A stretch of 64,000 nucleotides of DNA from JAXLWB01 sp046328715 (GTDB lineage: Bacteria; Chloroflexota; Anaerolineae; Caldilineales; Caldilineaceae): positions 1 through 64,000 of the forward strand of contig JAXLWB010000041.1 in assembly GCA_046328715.1 (NCBI GenBank). Reading direction: 5' to 3'. Of the stretch, positions 52,665-61,188 are shown in pieces. The notes beneath the pieces were generated by a model. The model did not search any database. It saw only the letters and a list, made by a program, of their open reading frames with translations, and was not told the origin of the DNA. The position numbers were made by a program, and so were the translations under genes. Position 1 is the first letter of the stretch. The number at the start of each line of letters is the position of its first letter.

Positions 52665-53798
52665 CTACCTCGTTTGATCCTCACGCAATCCGCTTTGCAA
52701 TACCTGCCGATAGGCCGCAATTCGGGCCGTGCGCAGATCGGGTCTGTGCCCGAGTTTTAATTTGACCCATTCGCTCAACAGTTGCCAACGGTACTCCAGC
52801 AAAAGGTAATTCCGTAGCAGTTCCGCCCAAACAGGGCCAAACCACTTGCGCCAATAGCGCACCTTGCTCGTGTTAAAACGAATGTGCCGAGCCGCAACCA
52901 CCTGCTCACTGCTCTTGCCCTCGTAATGAATCAATTGCGTATCAGGAATATAGAGAATCCGCCAACCCGCATCCCGCACGCGCTTACAGAGATCGAGTTC
53001 CTCGCTGTACATAAAGAAGCCTTCGTCGAAGATCTGTGGCGAGTGGCGTAGTGCAGGCTCCGTATCAGGAGAGACTCTACCTGTCTCCCTGTCTTCTTGT
53101 CTTCTTGTCTTCCCGTCTCCCTGTCTTCCTACCCCACCCTCCGCCGCTTCCTCCAATGCCTCCCGCCGTGCCAGCATCGCCGCGCCTGTGATCCAGTCCA
53201 CCTCGTGGCGAGCGGTCGCTGGTTGGTCGCTCATATGCATGTGACGCAACCAGGGATTGGTGGGCCAGGCTTGCCCTAGCCAGGTGCTTTCAAAGAAGCC
53301 GGTCAGCGGGGTAGGAAAACGGCGTCGACTGTTTTGCCAGGAGCCGTCGGCATAGCGCAGTTGTGGACCCACCATGCCGACGGCTGGAGATTCAAGCAAC
53401 GCACTATAGAGCAGCCAAAGGCTATCCGATGGAGTGGGCAAGGTCACAAGTTCGGTGTCGGGGTTGAGAAAGAAGATACAACCTCCTCGGCTCTGTTGAT
53501 AGCCAAGATTATTGCCTTTGGTAAAGCCAAGATTGCTTTCGCTGCGAATCAGACGCACCCAAGGGAACTGTGTAGGAAGCTCGTCACAGGTTGCATCGCT
53601 GCTGGCGTTATCGACGACAATGACTTCCAGTGTACATGTGGAATCAGGCGGTCCAAAAACGCGCAACGAAGAATCTGGTAAGCTGGATGGGCGAGAATGG
53701 CGCTCAATGGAGTTCAAACAGGCGCTCAGCAACTTCCAAACATTCCACGAAACGATGATGATAGATAAGTCACATGTCGATTGCCAAGGGTTGATCAT
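52665..53798 (-). CDS. GT2 family glycosyltransferase with a repeat-derived insert
   Basis: 377 residues. GT-A fold: LSIIIVSWNVWKLLSACLNS, the DNASSDAT block (EVIVVDNASSDATCDEL), SNLGFTKGNNLGYQ, the DxD-type motif in FLNPDTELV, and the acceptor-side block YSEELDLCKRVRDAGW. This is the rhamnosyltransferase-like GT2 branch. Between the ITGAAMLARREAL block and FDEGFFMYSEELD it carries an extra Arg/Glu/Gly-rich stretch (VGRQGDGKTRRQEDRETG) encoded by an octamer tandem repeat. ATG at 53798 is chosen because the GT fold begins at once (INPWQSTCDLSIIIVSW). It is divergent from the galE-like gene with only 77 bases between. The donor could be a rhamnose nucleotide made by the enzymes in this region. 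Confidence 0.9.
   Translation of the reverse strand: MINPWQSTCDLSIIIVSWNVWKLLSACLNSIERHSRPSSLPDSSLRVFGPPDSTCTLEVIVVDNASSDATCDELPTQFPWVRLIRSESNLGFTKGNNLGYQQSRGGCIFFLNPDTELVTLPTPSDSLWLLYSALLESPAVGMVGPQLRYADGSWQNSRRRFPTPLTGFFESTWLGQAWPTNPWLRHMHMSDQPATARHEVDWITGAAMLARREALEEAAEGGVGRQGDGKTRRQEDRETGRVSPDTEPALRHSPQIFDEGFFMYSEELDLCKRVRDAGWRILYIPDTQLIHYEGKSSEQVVAARHIRFNTSKVRYWRKWFGPVWAELLRNYLLLEYRWQLLSEWVKLKLGHRPDLRTARIAAYRQVLQSGLREDQTR
53077..53132. repeat. Octanucleotide tandem array inside the GT2 gene
   Basis: On the minus strand the array reads as 8-base units of the form GACARGRA: GACAGGGA, GACGGGAA, GACAAGAA, GACAAGAA, GACAGGGA, GACAGGTA. Six units make 48 bases, so the reading frame is kept. 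The same kind of unit (GACARGAT) builds the palindrome at 63261-63340. Confidence 0.85.
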
Positions 53799-53875
53799 GT
53801 AAGCTATATTCTGCACTAGAACAGGGTTTGTTTCAAAGTCAAGAACAAAATAGTAAATTCGATTTAGGAGCATGC

Positions 53876-54808
53876 ATGAACGTATTAGTAACGGGTGGTG
53901 CTGGTTTTATTGGTAGCCATGTCGCAGAAGCGATGCAAGCCGCAGGTCATCGAGTCGTAGTCGTCGATAACCTGCACACTGGCTATAAGAGCAACGTACC
54001 CAACGGAGCCACATTTTACGAAGCCGACATCCGTGATCAAGCCAAGATCACAGAGATCATTGCAGGAGAGAAGATCGATGCCATCAGCCATCAAGCCGCC
54101 CTGGCCAACGTACGTGGTAGTATGACTGAGCCCCTTCCCTACGCTGATGTCAATATCCTCGGTTCGCTCAATCTCTTGGAAGTTGCCCGCAAACATGGCG
54201 TGCAAAAGATCGTCTTCGCCAGCACCGGCGGAGCAACCTATGGCGAAGGCTTCGGCACGGACAAATTGCCCTTTAAAGAGACGACTTGGGCCCAACCGAA
54301 AGATAACTACGGGGCCAACAAGCTCAGCATGGAGTTTCACCTCGATCTTTACATGCATGCCTACGGGCTGAAGTACGTGGCACTGCGCTACCCGAATGTC
54401 TACGGGCCGCGCCAAGATAGCAAGGGCGAAGCAGGCGTGGTGGCCATCTTTGCCGGTGCCATGCTAGCTGGCCAACCGACCAAGATCACGGGCGATGGCA
54501 AACAGCAGCGTGACTTTACCTATGCCGGGGATGTGGCCCGGGCCAATGTGCTGGCACTGGAAAGCAACGCCACAGGCACCATCAACGTGGGCATGGGGGT
54601 TCCTACCGACATCAACACCATTCATTCTACCTTGGCCAAATTGACAAACTATACGCAGCCTGCTCAATATGTCCCACGTCCGGTTGGTGAAGTCATGGCC
54701 ACTTATCTCGACGCCAGTAAGGCCAAGGCACTGTTGGGCTGGGCACCTACTGTCAGCTTGGAAGAGGGATTACGTCGAGTGGTGGAGTGGATGAAAAGCA
54801 AAGGATGA
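53876..54808 (+). CDS. UDP-glucose 4-epimerase-like NAD-dependent sugar epimerase
   Basis: 310 residues, extended SDR. The NAD motif is VTGGAGFIGSHVAEAM, then VVVDNLHTGYKSNVP (the D-N-L-x-TG block of GalE-like enzymes), HQAALANVRGSMTEPLPYADVN, FASTGGATYGEG (Ser/Thr site), NYGANKLSMEFHL (Tyr-x-x-x-Lys) and RYPNVYGPRQDSKGEAGVVAIF. It interconverts hydroxyl configuration at C4 of a UDP-sugar; glucose/galactose is the default guess, but many relatives use other UDP-sugars. TTAGGAG lies 5 bases before the ATG at 53876. It is followed by a GT4 gene on the same strand. Confidence 0.88.
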   Translation: MNVLVTGGAGFIGSHVAEAMQAAGHRVVVVDNLHTGYKSNVPNGATFYEADIRDQAKITEIIAGEKIDAISHQAALANVRGSMTEPLPYADVNILGSLNLLEVARKHGVQKIVFASTGGATYGEGFGTDKLPFKETTWAQPKDNYGANKLSMEFHLDLYMHAYGLKYVALRYPNVYGPRQDSKGEAGVVAIFAGAMLAGQPTKITGDGKQQRDFTYAGDVARANVLALESNATGTINVGMGVPTDINTIHSTLAKLTNYTQPAQYVPRPVGEVMATYLDASKAKALLGWAPTVSLEEGLRRVVEWMKSKG

Positions 54809-54876
54809 TCCCAATTGCAAGCACTATGAATTTTCCTTGCAAATAGGGCTGAAGTTCATGGGTTTGGGGGCACAAT

Positions 54877-54885
54877 TGGTATAAT
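54877..54885 (+). promoter_or_regulatory. Extended -10 promoter next to the GT4 start
   Basis: TGGTATAAT is an extended -10 box (TGn plus TATAAT). The GTG start codon lies 9 bases later, where transcription should begin, and there is no ribosome binding site. No clear -35 is seen, as is usual for extended -10 promoters. Confidence 0.6.
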
Positions 54886-54894
54886 CCATAGTCT

Positions 54895-55857
54895 GTGCAT
54901 ATCCTCATCAACGGTTGGTTTACAGGTCAACAAAGTGCGGGCAGTGGGCAATATCTTTATTACCTGCTGCCCCATCTTGGGGTGCAAGATTCAACCGTCC
55001 GCTATAGCCTTTTGCTTCCCCAGGGGTGGCAAGCAACCTTTACACTACCACTGCCAACCAATGTCACTACGATCACCCAAGCTTTACCTGCGCTGCCCAA
55101 AAATCTAGCAAAACTCTGGTGGGAACAGATCACTGTTCCCTGGATGGCACGGAAGATCCAGGCCGATGCACTCTGGGTTCCCTACTGGGCGGCCCCTTGG
55201 TGGCAACCCGTGCCCACGACAGTCACACTTCACGATCTCATTCCGCTGCTGTTACCGGACTATCGTGAGGGCATTCTCAATCAGCTCTATACTGCCTTGG
55301 TTACCTTTACAACCCGCCGTGCAACAAGCATCATCACGGTCAGCCACGCCAGCAAACGCGACATCGTTGCCCATCTGCATGTGCCCGAGGAGCGGGTCCA
55401 CGTGGTTTATCACGGACCTACGATGGAGATAGAGACGCCCCATCCCACGCAAGAGCAGATCCGCCGCAAATACAATTTACCCACACGCTATTTTCTCTAC
55501 TTAGGCGGTTTTGATGTGCGTAAGAATCTGCGTGGCACACTGACTGCGTACAAGCGCTACCTAGAGCACAACGGCGATCCATCGATCAAGCTGGTGATCG
55601 CGGGCAAACTTCCTCAACTTGATTCTCCGTTTATGCCCGATCCACGGCGAATGGCTGCCGAGTTAGCACTGAATGACCAAGTTCGCTTTTGTGGCTGGGT
55701 CGATGACCAAGACAAAATGCTTCTCTACGCAGGTGCCACCGCTTATCTTTTCCCTTCACTTTATGAAGGTTTTGGTATGATGATTTTGGAAGCACAAACT
55801 GCTGGTGTACCGCTTCTTACAAGCCAAACATTAACAAACTTCATAGAAATTTCATAA
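54895..55857 (+). CDS. GT4 family glycosyltransferase, C-terminally truncated
   Basis: 320 residues. GT-B fold glycosyltransferase: N-terminal half with NGWFTGQQSAGSGQYLYYLL and VTLHDLIPLLLPDY, then SIITVSHASKRDIVAHL; C-terminal Rossmann half with RYFLYLGGFDVRKNLRGTL and the donor-binding EX7E region FPSLYEGFGMMILEAQTAGVPLLTS. Normal relatives continue for about 60-75 residues with LPEVVGDAA-type sequence. Here the frame runs into NFIEIS and stops, and the DNA becomes AT-rich at about 55825. The two EX7E glutamates are kept, but the closing helices are lost, so activity is doubtful. The GTG start at 54895 seems leaderless. Confidence 0.8.
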   Translation: MHILINGWFTGQQSAGSGQYLYYLLPHLGVQDSTVRYSLLLPQGWQATFTLPLPTNVTTITQALPALPKNLAKLWWEQITVPWMARKIQADALWVPYWAAPWWQPVPTTVTLHDLIPLLLPDYREGILNQLYTALVTFTTRRATSIITVSHASKRDIVAHLHVPEERVHVVYHGPTMEIETPHPTQEQIRRKYNLPTRYFLYLGGFDVRKNLRGTLTAYKRYLEHNGDPSIKLVIAGKLPQLDSPFMPDPRRMAAELALNDQVRFCGWVDDQDKMLLYAGATAYLFPSLYEGFGMMILEAQTAGVPLLTSQTLTNFIEIS

Positions 55858-56174
55858 GATCTTCACAACATTTTTGATACACTCACTATACTAGGTCTCG
55901 ACAACTTTGCGTTGCTGCGGGGTTCCTTTAACGATTCTCTCACTCTTGCTTTTCTCTCTATAAAGTTTGTAGTGATGGCGGTAAAAAGGATTATGCAAAG
56001 CACCGGGCGAAGATTGTTGCACTACCTATCTTAATAGTTGACAATTGCAGCCAATTACCTAATCATTATTTAAGGTTCAAATAGTAAAAACAACGAAAGC
56101 GTGCATCAGTGAAACGATGCCCTTCCTCTGTTTTTTCTATCAGCAAATCAACAACACAAAAGGGAGAAATTTCT
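55858..56174. other. Intergenic region after the truncated GT4 gene
   Basis: AT-rich, without GT4 remnants that I can recognise in any frame. It must hold the promoter of the cytochrome gene. A longer open frame of that gene reaches back to 56109 but shows no signal-like start. Confidence 0.4.
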
Positions 56175-57131
56175 ATGTATCGGACTCAGTTTGGTCGAAT
56201 GCTTGCCACAACTCGAGCAAAGGTAGTATTTGGTTTTGGATCGTTAGTTGCTGTGGCCCTGGTGATCAGCGCCTGTATGCCGATCCAGCCGCAAGCAGCA
56301 AGCGAAGAGCCTGCTCCCACTGCGGCTGCGACCGAAGAGCCAGCGGCAGAAGCAGCATCTACCGTTGTCGGAGATGCCGCCAATGGCCAGTACATTGCAA
56401 CCGTGACCGGTGGCTGTGGCTGTCACTTCAATGCAGATCTCAATGCGATGGCTGGTGGCCGCGAATTCAAGGGCGATTTTGGTGTCGTGAACGCAGCCAA
56501 TATCACCTCCGATGAAGCGACTGGCATCGCTGGTGACAGTGACGAGACCCTGGTTTCGCTCCTGCGCACCGGTCAAGAGACTGAGGATGGACAGACCTAT
56601 GTACTTTCTCCGGTCATGCCCTACCACACATTTAGCATTCTCTCGGACCAGGATGCCTACGATATCGTAGCCTGGTTGCGCACACTGCCGGCGGTTGCCA
56701 ATGAAGTGCCAGAGCGCCAACTCGCCGCTGAGCCAGAACCCTGGACTCCAGCGTCTGCTCCGGCCGCAACATCACCAACCGAACCAGTTGCCCGTGGCGA
56801 ATATCTGGTCAAATTGGCCAACTGCGGTGGCTGCCATACTCCCAAGGACGACAAGGGCGCTCCCATGGCCGACATGATGCTGGCAGGCTCCCCACTGCGC
56901 GATGAATTTGCCGCCAACCTCACACCCGATGCAGAGACTGGCCTCGGCTCCTGGACAGCAGAACAAATTGCGACCTTCTTGCGCACTGGTACCGAACCGG
57001 ATGGCAAGCAGGTCGAAGGTGCAATGGCCCAGCAGATCGAACGCCGTTTCAGCAAACTCACCGAAGGCGATGCCGCAGCGATTGCCGCTTACCTACAGAG
57101 CATCCCCGCCGTGAAGAATGCCGCTCCATAA
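56175..57131 (+). CDS. Two-domain cytochrome c lipoprotein
   Basis: 318 residues. The N-terminus has a hydrophobic segment and lipobox VISAC (about residue 34), then an Ala/Glu/Pro/Thr linker. Two cytochrome c modules follow. The second has a normal heme site C217-G-G-C-H221 (LANCGGCHTPKD). The first reads G-G-C81-G-C83-H84, one residue short of CXXCH. Blocks between (EFKGDFGVVNAANITSD; DETLVSLLRTG; YDIVAWLRTLPAV) are those of diheme electron-transfer cytochromes related to alcohol dehydrogenase cytochrome subunits. ATG at 56175 has GGGAG about 9 bases upstream. It would carry electrons at the outer membrane face, perhaps accepting them from the Alternative Complex III encoded convergently. 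A strong terminator follows. Confidence 0.88.
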   Translation: MYRTQFGRMLATTRAKVVFGFGSLVAVALVISACMPIQPQAASEEPAPTAAATEEPAAEAASTVVGDAANGQYIATVTGGCGCHFNADLNAMAGGREFKGDFGVVNAANITSDEATGIAGDSDETLVSLLRTGQETEDGQTYVLSPVMPYHTFSILSDQDAYDIVAWLRTLPAVANEVPERQLAAEPEPWTPASAPAATSPTEPVARGEYLVKLANCGGCHTPKDDKGAPMADMMLAGSPLRDEFAANLTPDAETGLGSWTAEQIATFLRTGTEPDGKQVEGAMAQQIERRFSKLTEGDAAAIAAYLQSIPAVKNAAP

Positions 57132-57151
57132 TGAGCTAATTTGAGTTTCAC

Positions 57152-57190
57152 AATAAACCCGCAGACTTGCAGTCTGCGGGTTTATTTTTT
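57152..57190 (+). terminator. Intrinsic terminator after the cytochrome c gene
   Basis: AATAAACCCGCAGACT (57152-57167) is the exact inverse of 57171-57186, loop TGC, followed by a T-run to 57190. Confidence 0.95.
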
Positions 57191-57581
57191 GCCTTCTGTC
57201 CCGTAGGGGTATCTGAATTACGAAATGCCTCTCTACGAATAGATATCAAGAGTCCACATTGGCGATCGTTCCACGAGGTCGACCTGTCATTCCTGTTTGG
57301 AATCTCCATGTCTTGGGACAGATTATCTTGAAGATTCCAAACGAGAATGACAAACGCTCCTCTGCTTTTTCAGAATTCTTTCGGCAGCACCTATCCAAAC
57401 ATTCGTAAAATGCCTACTATTTTGCACATTGTTAGAAGGCCAAATTTACACTCTCTGTCTGGAAAAGCAACGAAGGAACCCTTTGCGGACCGCTCCAACT
57501 GTACCAAGACGAACGTACTGGATCGGCAAGGATTCCTTCGTATTTGTTGCCAGTTTATTGACTACCGTCGAGTTGAAACTT
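57191..57581. other. Intergenic region with a long hairpin
   Basis: 390 bases between convergent genes. A stem of 21 bases with two mismatches joins 57285-57305 (TGTCATTCCTGTTTGGAATCT minus its last base in the usual reading) and 57332-57352, with a GTCTTGGGAC-type small stem in the loop. An 86-codon frame at 57347-57607 shows no family. Nothing else is recognised. Confidence 0.45.
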
Positions 57582-59441
57582 CTAGTTGTCTAGTGCCCCT
57601 TGCTTAATCCAGGCGATGATAATGTCTTTCTCAAGCTGGCTCAGCGGCGGCCCTTTTTTGGGCATCTTGTTTTTGGTGATCATTTCGACCAGGTAACTTT
57701 TGTCTGGATCGCCAGGCGACACCACGCCGCCATTGAGCGAACCAGCCATTACCTTTTTGCGGCTTGTCAATTGAAGCCCTTCTTCTGGGTTTTCAATGTC
57801 TCCATGACATTTGAAGCAATGCTGCTCAAATATCGGCAGCACATCGTCTTTGAAGCTGACGTTATTGAGGTCAACTTTGCTTGGATCGAAGGTGCTAGAG
57901 ATGGTGACCGTCTCGCTGATCGGTGTAGCGGAGGTTGTGGTCGTTGTTGCAGTCGTAGCGGTTACGATTACGCTCTTGGTCACAGCCTGCGTGGCGGTGG
58001 CAGCGGGCGTTGCCGTAATTGTCGCTGCTGGCGTAACAGTGGTAGCAGCAGTGGCGGTGGCATCAGGGGTGGATGTGTTCGTTGCCGCCGCTTTTGTCGG
58101 CGTAGCAGAAACTAACTTCGTCGCACTTACGGTTGCTGTCGCCGTTACCGTTTCACTAGTATTGGCAACTAGCGTTGCAGTTACCGTCGTCGTAGGCTTG
58201 GCAGCGGCAACCGTTGACGTGACCTGCTCTGTGTTGCTGACGGTTGTTGTCTTGGTCACGGTTGAGGAGGCAGACGCATTACTGGGGCTGTCATCCAAGG
58301 CACCCGCTTTGATCCAGGCGATGATAATATCGATCTCAAGCTGCGACAGCGGCGCACCACGCTTGGGCATTTTCTTTTCAACGATCATCTTGACCAGATA
58401 GCTGTTATCGGGATCGCCAGGCTTCACCACGCTGCCGTTGAGCGATCCAGCCATGATTTTCTTACGGCTGGTCAATTGCAGTCCCTCTTCCGGGTTGTCG
58501 ATGTCGCCGTGACATTTAAAGCAATGCGCCTCAAAGATCGGCAGCACGTCGGTAGAAAAGTGAATGTTATTCAGCTCCACCTTGGAGAGATCAAGCGTGG
58601 GCGAAGCAACCGTTGTGGTAGAGACAGCTGCGCTTTCGCTCAGGGCCGTGCTGGCGCTAACTCCTGCTGTACCGCTCAGCGTAGTCGTCGCTGACACAGC
58701 GTTTGTGGTCGATGGCGCAGCGCTTGAGGTTGGGCTATCTGGTGCGCCCGCTTTGATCCAGGCAATAATGATATCCTTTTCATTCTGCGACAGAGGAGGC
58801 CCCTTCTTGGGCATCTTGTTGCTTGTGATCATATCGACCAGATAACTGTTTTCAGGATCGCCAGGTTTCACTACACTGCCATTAAGTGAGCCAGCCAGGA
58901 TCTTTTTGCGGCTGGTCAGTTCCAATCCTTCTTCAGGGTTATCTCCGCCGTGGCACTTGGTACAGTGCGCCTCAAAGATTGGCAGCACATCTTTGGCGAA
59001 GTCCAGATGTTCCAGATCAACCGCAGGTGCTGTGGCAGTAACTTCGGCAGTGGCTGAGATTGCATCAGCTGGAGCCAGGGTTGGTGTGGGGGGAATGCCG
59101 ACAGGTAAGCCTTGCGCCGCAATCAAAGCAATAGCGCGTGCGATCGGAATGCGGGCAACACCTGCGCTTTTATCAATCCAACTGTATTGATTGAGCTGTT
59201 CTTGCTCCTTACTCCGCTCTTCACCCAACTTTTGGACCTGCTCGCTGGCGTCCGCTGACAAGGGCGCCACTTCACTGCGAGTATCGAAAAAACGTAGCAG
59301 ACGTGGTGTACCAATCACAGCAGCAGCGACAAGGGCAACCAGGAGAAGGGCAAGCGCAATAGAGCACCCCATTCCGCCACGTTTCGCTCCACCGCTGGCG
59401 GTTTGGCGCTCAGGCGGAAGCGAATTCTTCGTGTTGTTCAT
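57582..59441 (-). CDS. Membrane-anchored cytochrome c with three near-identical modules
   Basis: 619 residues. One N-terminal membrane anchor (IALALLLVALVAAAVIG), a short helical part, then three copies of a module of about 75 residues: F-x-x-DVLPIFEAHCxKCHG, NPEEGLxLTSRKKIxAGSLN, GxVVxPGDPxxSYLVxMI and MPKxGxPLSQ-E-DIIIAWIKxGA. Heme sites are CTKCH (about residue 158), CFKCH (305) and CFKCH (540). The modules belong to the planctomycete-type cytochrome c group. They are separated by long Thr/Ser/Ala/Val-rich linkers. The start overlaps the end of actF by 32 bases, so it belongs to the Alternative Complex III operon. It may carry electrons from the complex to a terminal oxidase, as an extended tethered wire; this is an inference. 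Confidence 0.92.
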   Translation of the reverse strand: MNNTKNSLPPERQTASGGAKRGGMGCSIALALLLVALVAAAVIGTPRLLRFFDTRSEVAPLSADASEQVQKLGEERSKEQEQLNQYSWIDKSAGVARIPIARAIALIAAQGLPVGIPPTPTLAPADAISATAEVTATAPAVDLEHLDFAKDVLPIFEAHCTKCHGGDNPEEGLELTSRKKILAGSLNGSVVKPGDPENSYLVDMITSNKMPKKGPPLSQNEKDIIIAWIKAGAPDSPTSSAAPSTTNAVSATTTLSGTAGVSASTALSESAAVSTTTVASPTLDLSKVELNNIHFSTDVLPIFEAHCFKCHGDIDNPEEGLQLTSRKKIMAGSLNGSVVKPGDPDNSYLVKMIVEKKMPKRGAPLSQLEIDIIIAWIKAGALDDSPSNASASSTVTKTTTVSNTEQVTSTVAAAKPTTTVTATLVANTSETVTATATVSATKLVSATPTKAAATNTSTPDATATAATTVTPAATITATPAATATQAVTKSVIVTATTATTTTTSATPISETVTISSTFDPSKVDLNNVSFKDDVLPIFEQHCFKCHGDIENPEEGLQLTSRKKVMAGSLNGGVVSPGDPDKSYLVEMITKNKMPKKGPPLSQLEKDIIIAWIKQGALDN

Positions 59442-60582
59442 GCGAATCTCCTAAATATGGCTCGTCGACCAGTAAAGCTTTGCCATTCGCCAACCAAACG
59501 AACGAAGCCACCCACGCTCCGCCCATGGCAATCAGCAACACAAAATCCAGCCAGTGTTGATGAAAACCTTCCGGATAGAAGGCTGGCTCTACTAACCAGT
59601 AGAGATCGAGCCAGCGTGCCAGAAAGACAAAGAGTGCCAGCGCCGAGAGCCACTGTACTTTGCGTTTGAGGGGTCGCGAAAGCAAGAGTAAGAAAGGCAA
59701 TATAAAGTGGAGCACAACCAGTAATATCCCCACGTTAAGCCAGCCGCCCTGCGAGCGATGAACATACCAGATGGCTTCTTCGGGAAGGTTAGCCGACCAG
59801 ATGATCAGAAATTGTGAGTAGGAAAAGTAGGCCCAAATCATGACAAAGCCGAGCAGAAAGTTGCCCAGATCGTTAAAGGATTGGGTCCAGCCCTTGTTTA
59901 GATGATCCGCATCGACCAATTGGCTTAAAGCAATGATCACAAATGCCAACGCCGCCAGCCCTTGACCCGCAATAAAAAGCAGTCCATAGATCGAGGAGAA
60001 CCACTCTGGCTCCAGCGACATCATCCAATCATAGCCAGCAAAGGTGGAGGTCAAGACGAATAAGATCATTCCCCCTGCGCTCAAACGGCGTAGGCGGAGA
60101 GCGCCGTCATCGGTTTGGTCAGCAGACCAGCGACTGAGTAGCCAGGCAAGGGTGCTCCATACGGCAAAATAGAGGACGCTGCGAAGCAAGAAAAAGGGCA
60201 GGTTGAGCCAAACACTTTTCTGCTGCACTACTTCATGTTGCACCAGGTAGTCGGTATTGGCCCACGGATACACGGAGCGAAGGCCGAGGATCAACGGGAT
60301 GAAGAGCAGGCCCATCACAGGCAACGTCATCGCCCCTGTTTCCAACAGAGGGCGAATCCGCTCACTCCAGCGCCCGCCCACAATATGGTGGAGCAACAAC
60401 CAGCCGAGGCAACCTAGCCCAATTTCGACCCAGAAGAGGTAGGCAAGCAGGTAGGATTGCCAGAATTGTTGCACATTGAGGAACGCCCCAACCAGCGCCA
60501 GCAGCAGCCCAACTCCACCTGCGATCAATGCCGGGTGTTGAAATTTTATAAAGGGCGAATGTACATTGGCATTTGTAGTCAT
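59410..60582 (-). CDS. actF: Alternative Complex III subunit ActF
   Basis: 390 residues, about ten membrane helices. ActF is one of the two related small quinol-oxidoreductase membrane subunits of Alternative Complex III (quinol:cytochrome c or HiPIP oxidoreductase). Family blocks are seen in LFWVEIGLGCLGWLLLHH, PLLETGAMTLPVMGLLFIPL, FAGYDWMMSLEPEWFSSIYG and FMIWAYFSYSQFLIIWSANL with LPEE. ATG at 60582 begins 11 bases after actE ends. The 3' end overlaps the three-module cytochrome gene. The order actB-CD-E-F is the usual order of this operon. Confidence 0.93.
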   Translation of the reverse strand: MTTNANVHSPFIKFQHPALIAGGVGLLLALVGAFLNVQQFWQSYLLAYLFWVEIGLGCLGWLLLHHIVGGRWSERIRPLLETGAMTLPVMGLLFIPLILGLRSVYPWANTDYLVQHEVVQQKSVWLNLPFFLLRSVLYFAVWSTLAWLLSRWSADQTDDGALRLRRLSAGGMILFVLTSTFAGYDWMMSLEPEWFSSIYGLLFIAGQGLAALAFVIIALSQLVDADHLNKGWTQSFNDLGNFLLGFVMIWAYFSYSQFLIIWSANLPEEAIWYVHRSQGGWLNVGILLVVLHFILPFLLLLSRPLKRKVQWLSALALFVFLARWLDLYWLVEPAFYPEGFHQHWLDFVLLIAMGGAWVASFVWLANGKALLVDEPYLGDSHEQHEEFASA

Positions 60583-60593
60583 AAGTCTTGTAT

Positions 60594-61172
60594 TTACTGG
60601 CCCAGCTTGGGCAAATCCTCAGGTGGCAGTTTACTAGCGTCTGCACCTTGACTCAATTGCAATGCTCGAACATAGGCGACGATGGCCCAGCGATCTTCCA
60701 CAGATATGCGCGAGGCATAACTCGGCATGACGCGGGTTCCATCTGTGATGGTCACGAAGTAATAGCCAGCCGGCTCTTCACGCAGGTCGGGATCGTGAAA
60801 CGAAGGCGGCGTACGCATGCCATAATTGGTCACCACACCGTGACCGCTGCCTGTCAGATCGTGACAAGGGGCACAGAAGATGTTGTAGCGCTGCTGGCCT
60901 CGTTCCAACACCTGCTCGGTGATGGTAAAGGGAAAGGTGGGTGAAAAATCACCATTGATGCGCCCACTATGCAGCAGATCATCGACTACCGGTTCGTTGC
61001 GGGCGACCGTATCAGCAATCCGTGGGCGCACGGAAGCCCCATCGGCAAAGAGCGTGCTCGCCTCGAAAGGCTCGTATCGTGGCTGGTCTTTCATGTCAAA
61101 ACGACAGCCTGCCAGCCAAAGCCCGCAGCAGAGGAGACTCATCCATGTAAAAAGTCGAACCTGAACTCTCAC
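60594..61172 (-). CDS. actE: Alternative Complex III monoheme cytochrome subunit ActE
   Basis: 192 residues. The signal peptide ends in lipobox WLAGC, so it is a lipoprotein on the outer face. The family start DMKDQPRYEPFEASTLFADG and SVRPRIADTVARN is typical of ActE. The heme site is NIFCAPCHDLTGSG; a likely distal Met is in TDGTRVMPSYASRIS. It receives electrons from the ActA/ActB part and passes them on. It lies between the actC-actD fusion (116 bases upstream) and actF (11 bases downstream). Confidence 0.95.
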   Translation of the reverse strand: MRVQVRLFTWMSLLCCGLWLAGCRFDMKDQPRYEPFEASTLFADGASVRPRIADTVARNEPVVDDLLHSGRINGDFSPTFPFTITEQVLERGQQRYNIFCAPCHDLTGSGHGVVTNYGMRTPPSFHDPDLREEPAGYYFVTITDGTRVMPSYASRISVEDRWAIVAYVRALQLSQGADASKLPPEDLPKLGQ

Positions 61173-61188
61173 AAATCCACCTCGATAA

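Noticed and set aside
57347..57607. Plus-strand frame of 86 codons
   Set aside because: It overlaps a palindrome and the end of the cytochrome gene, with no ribosome site or family.
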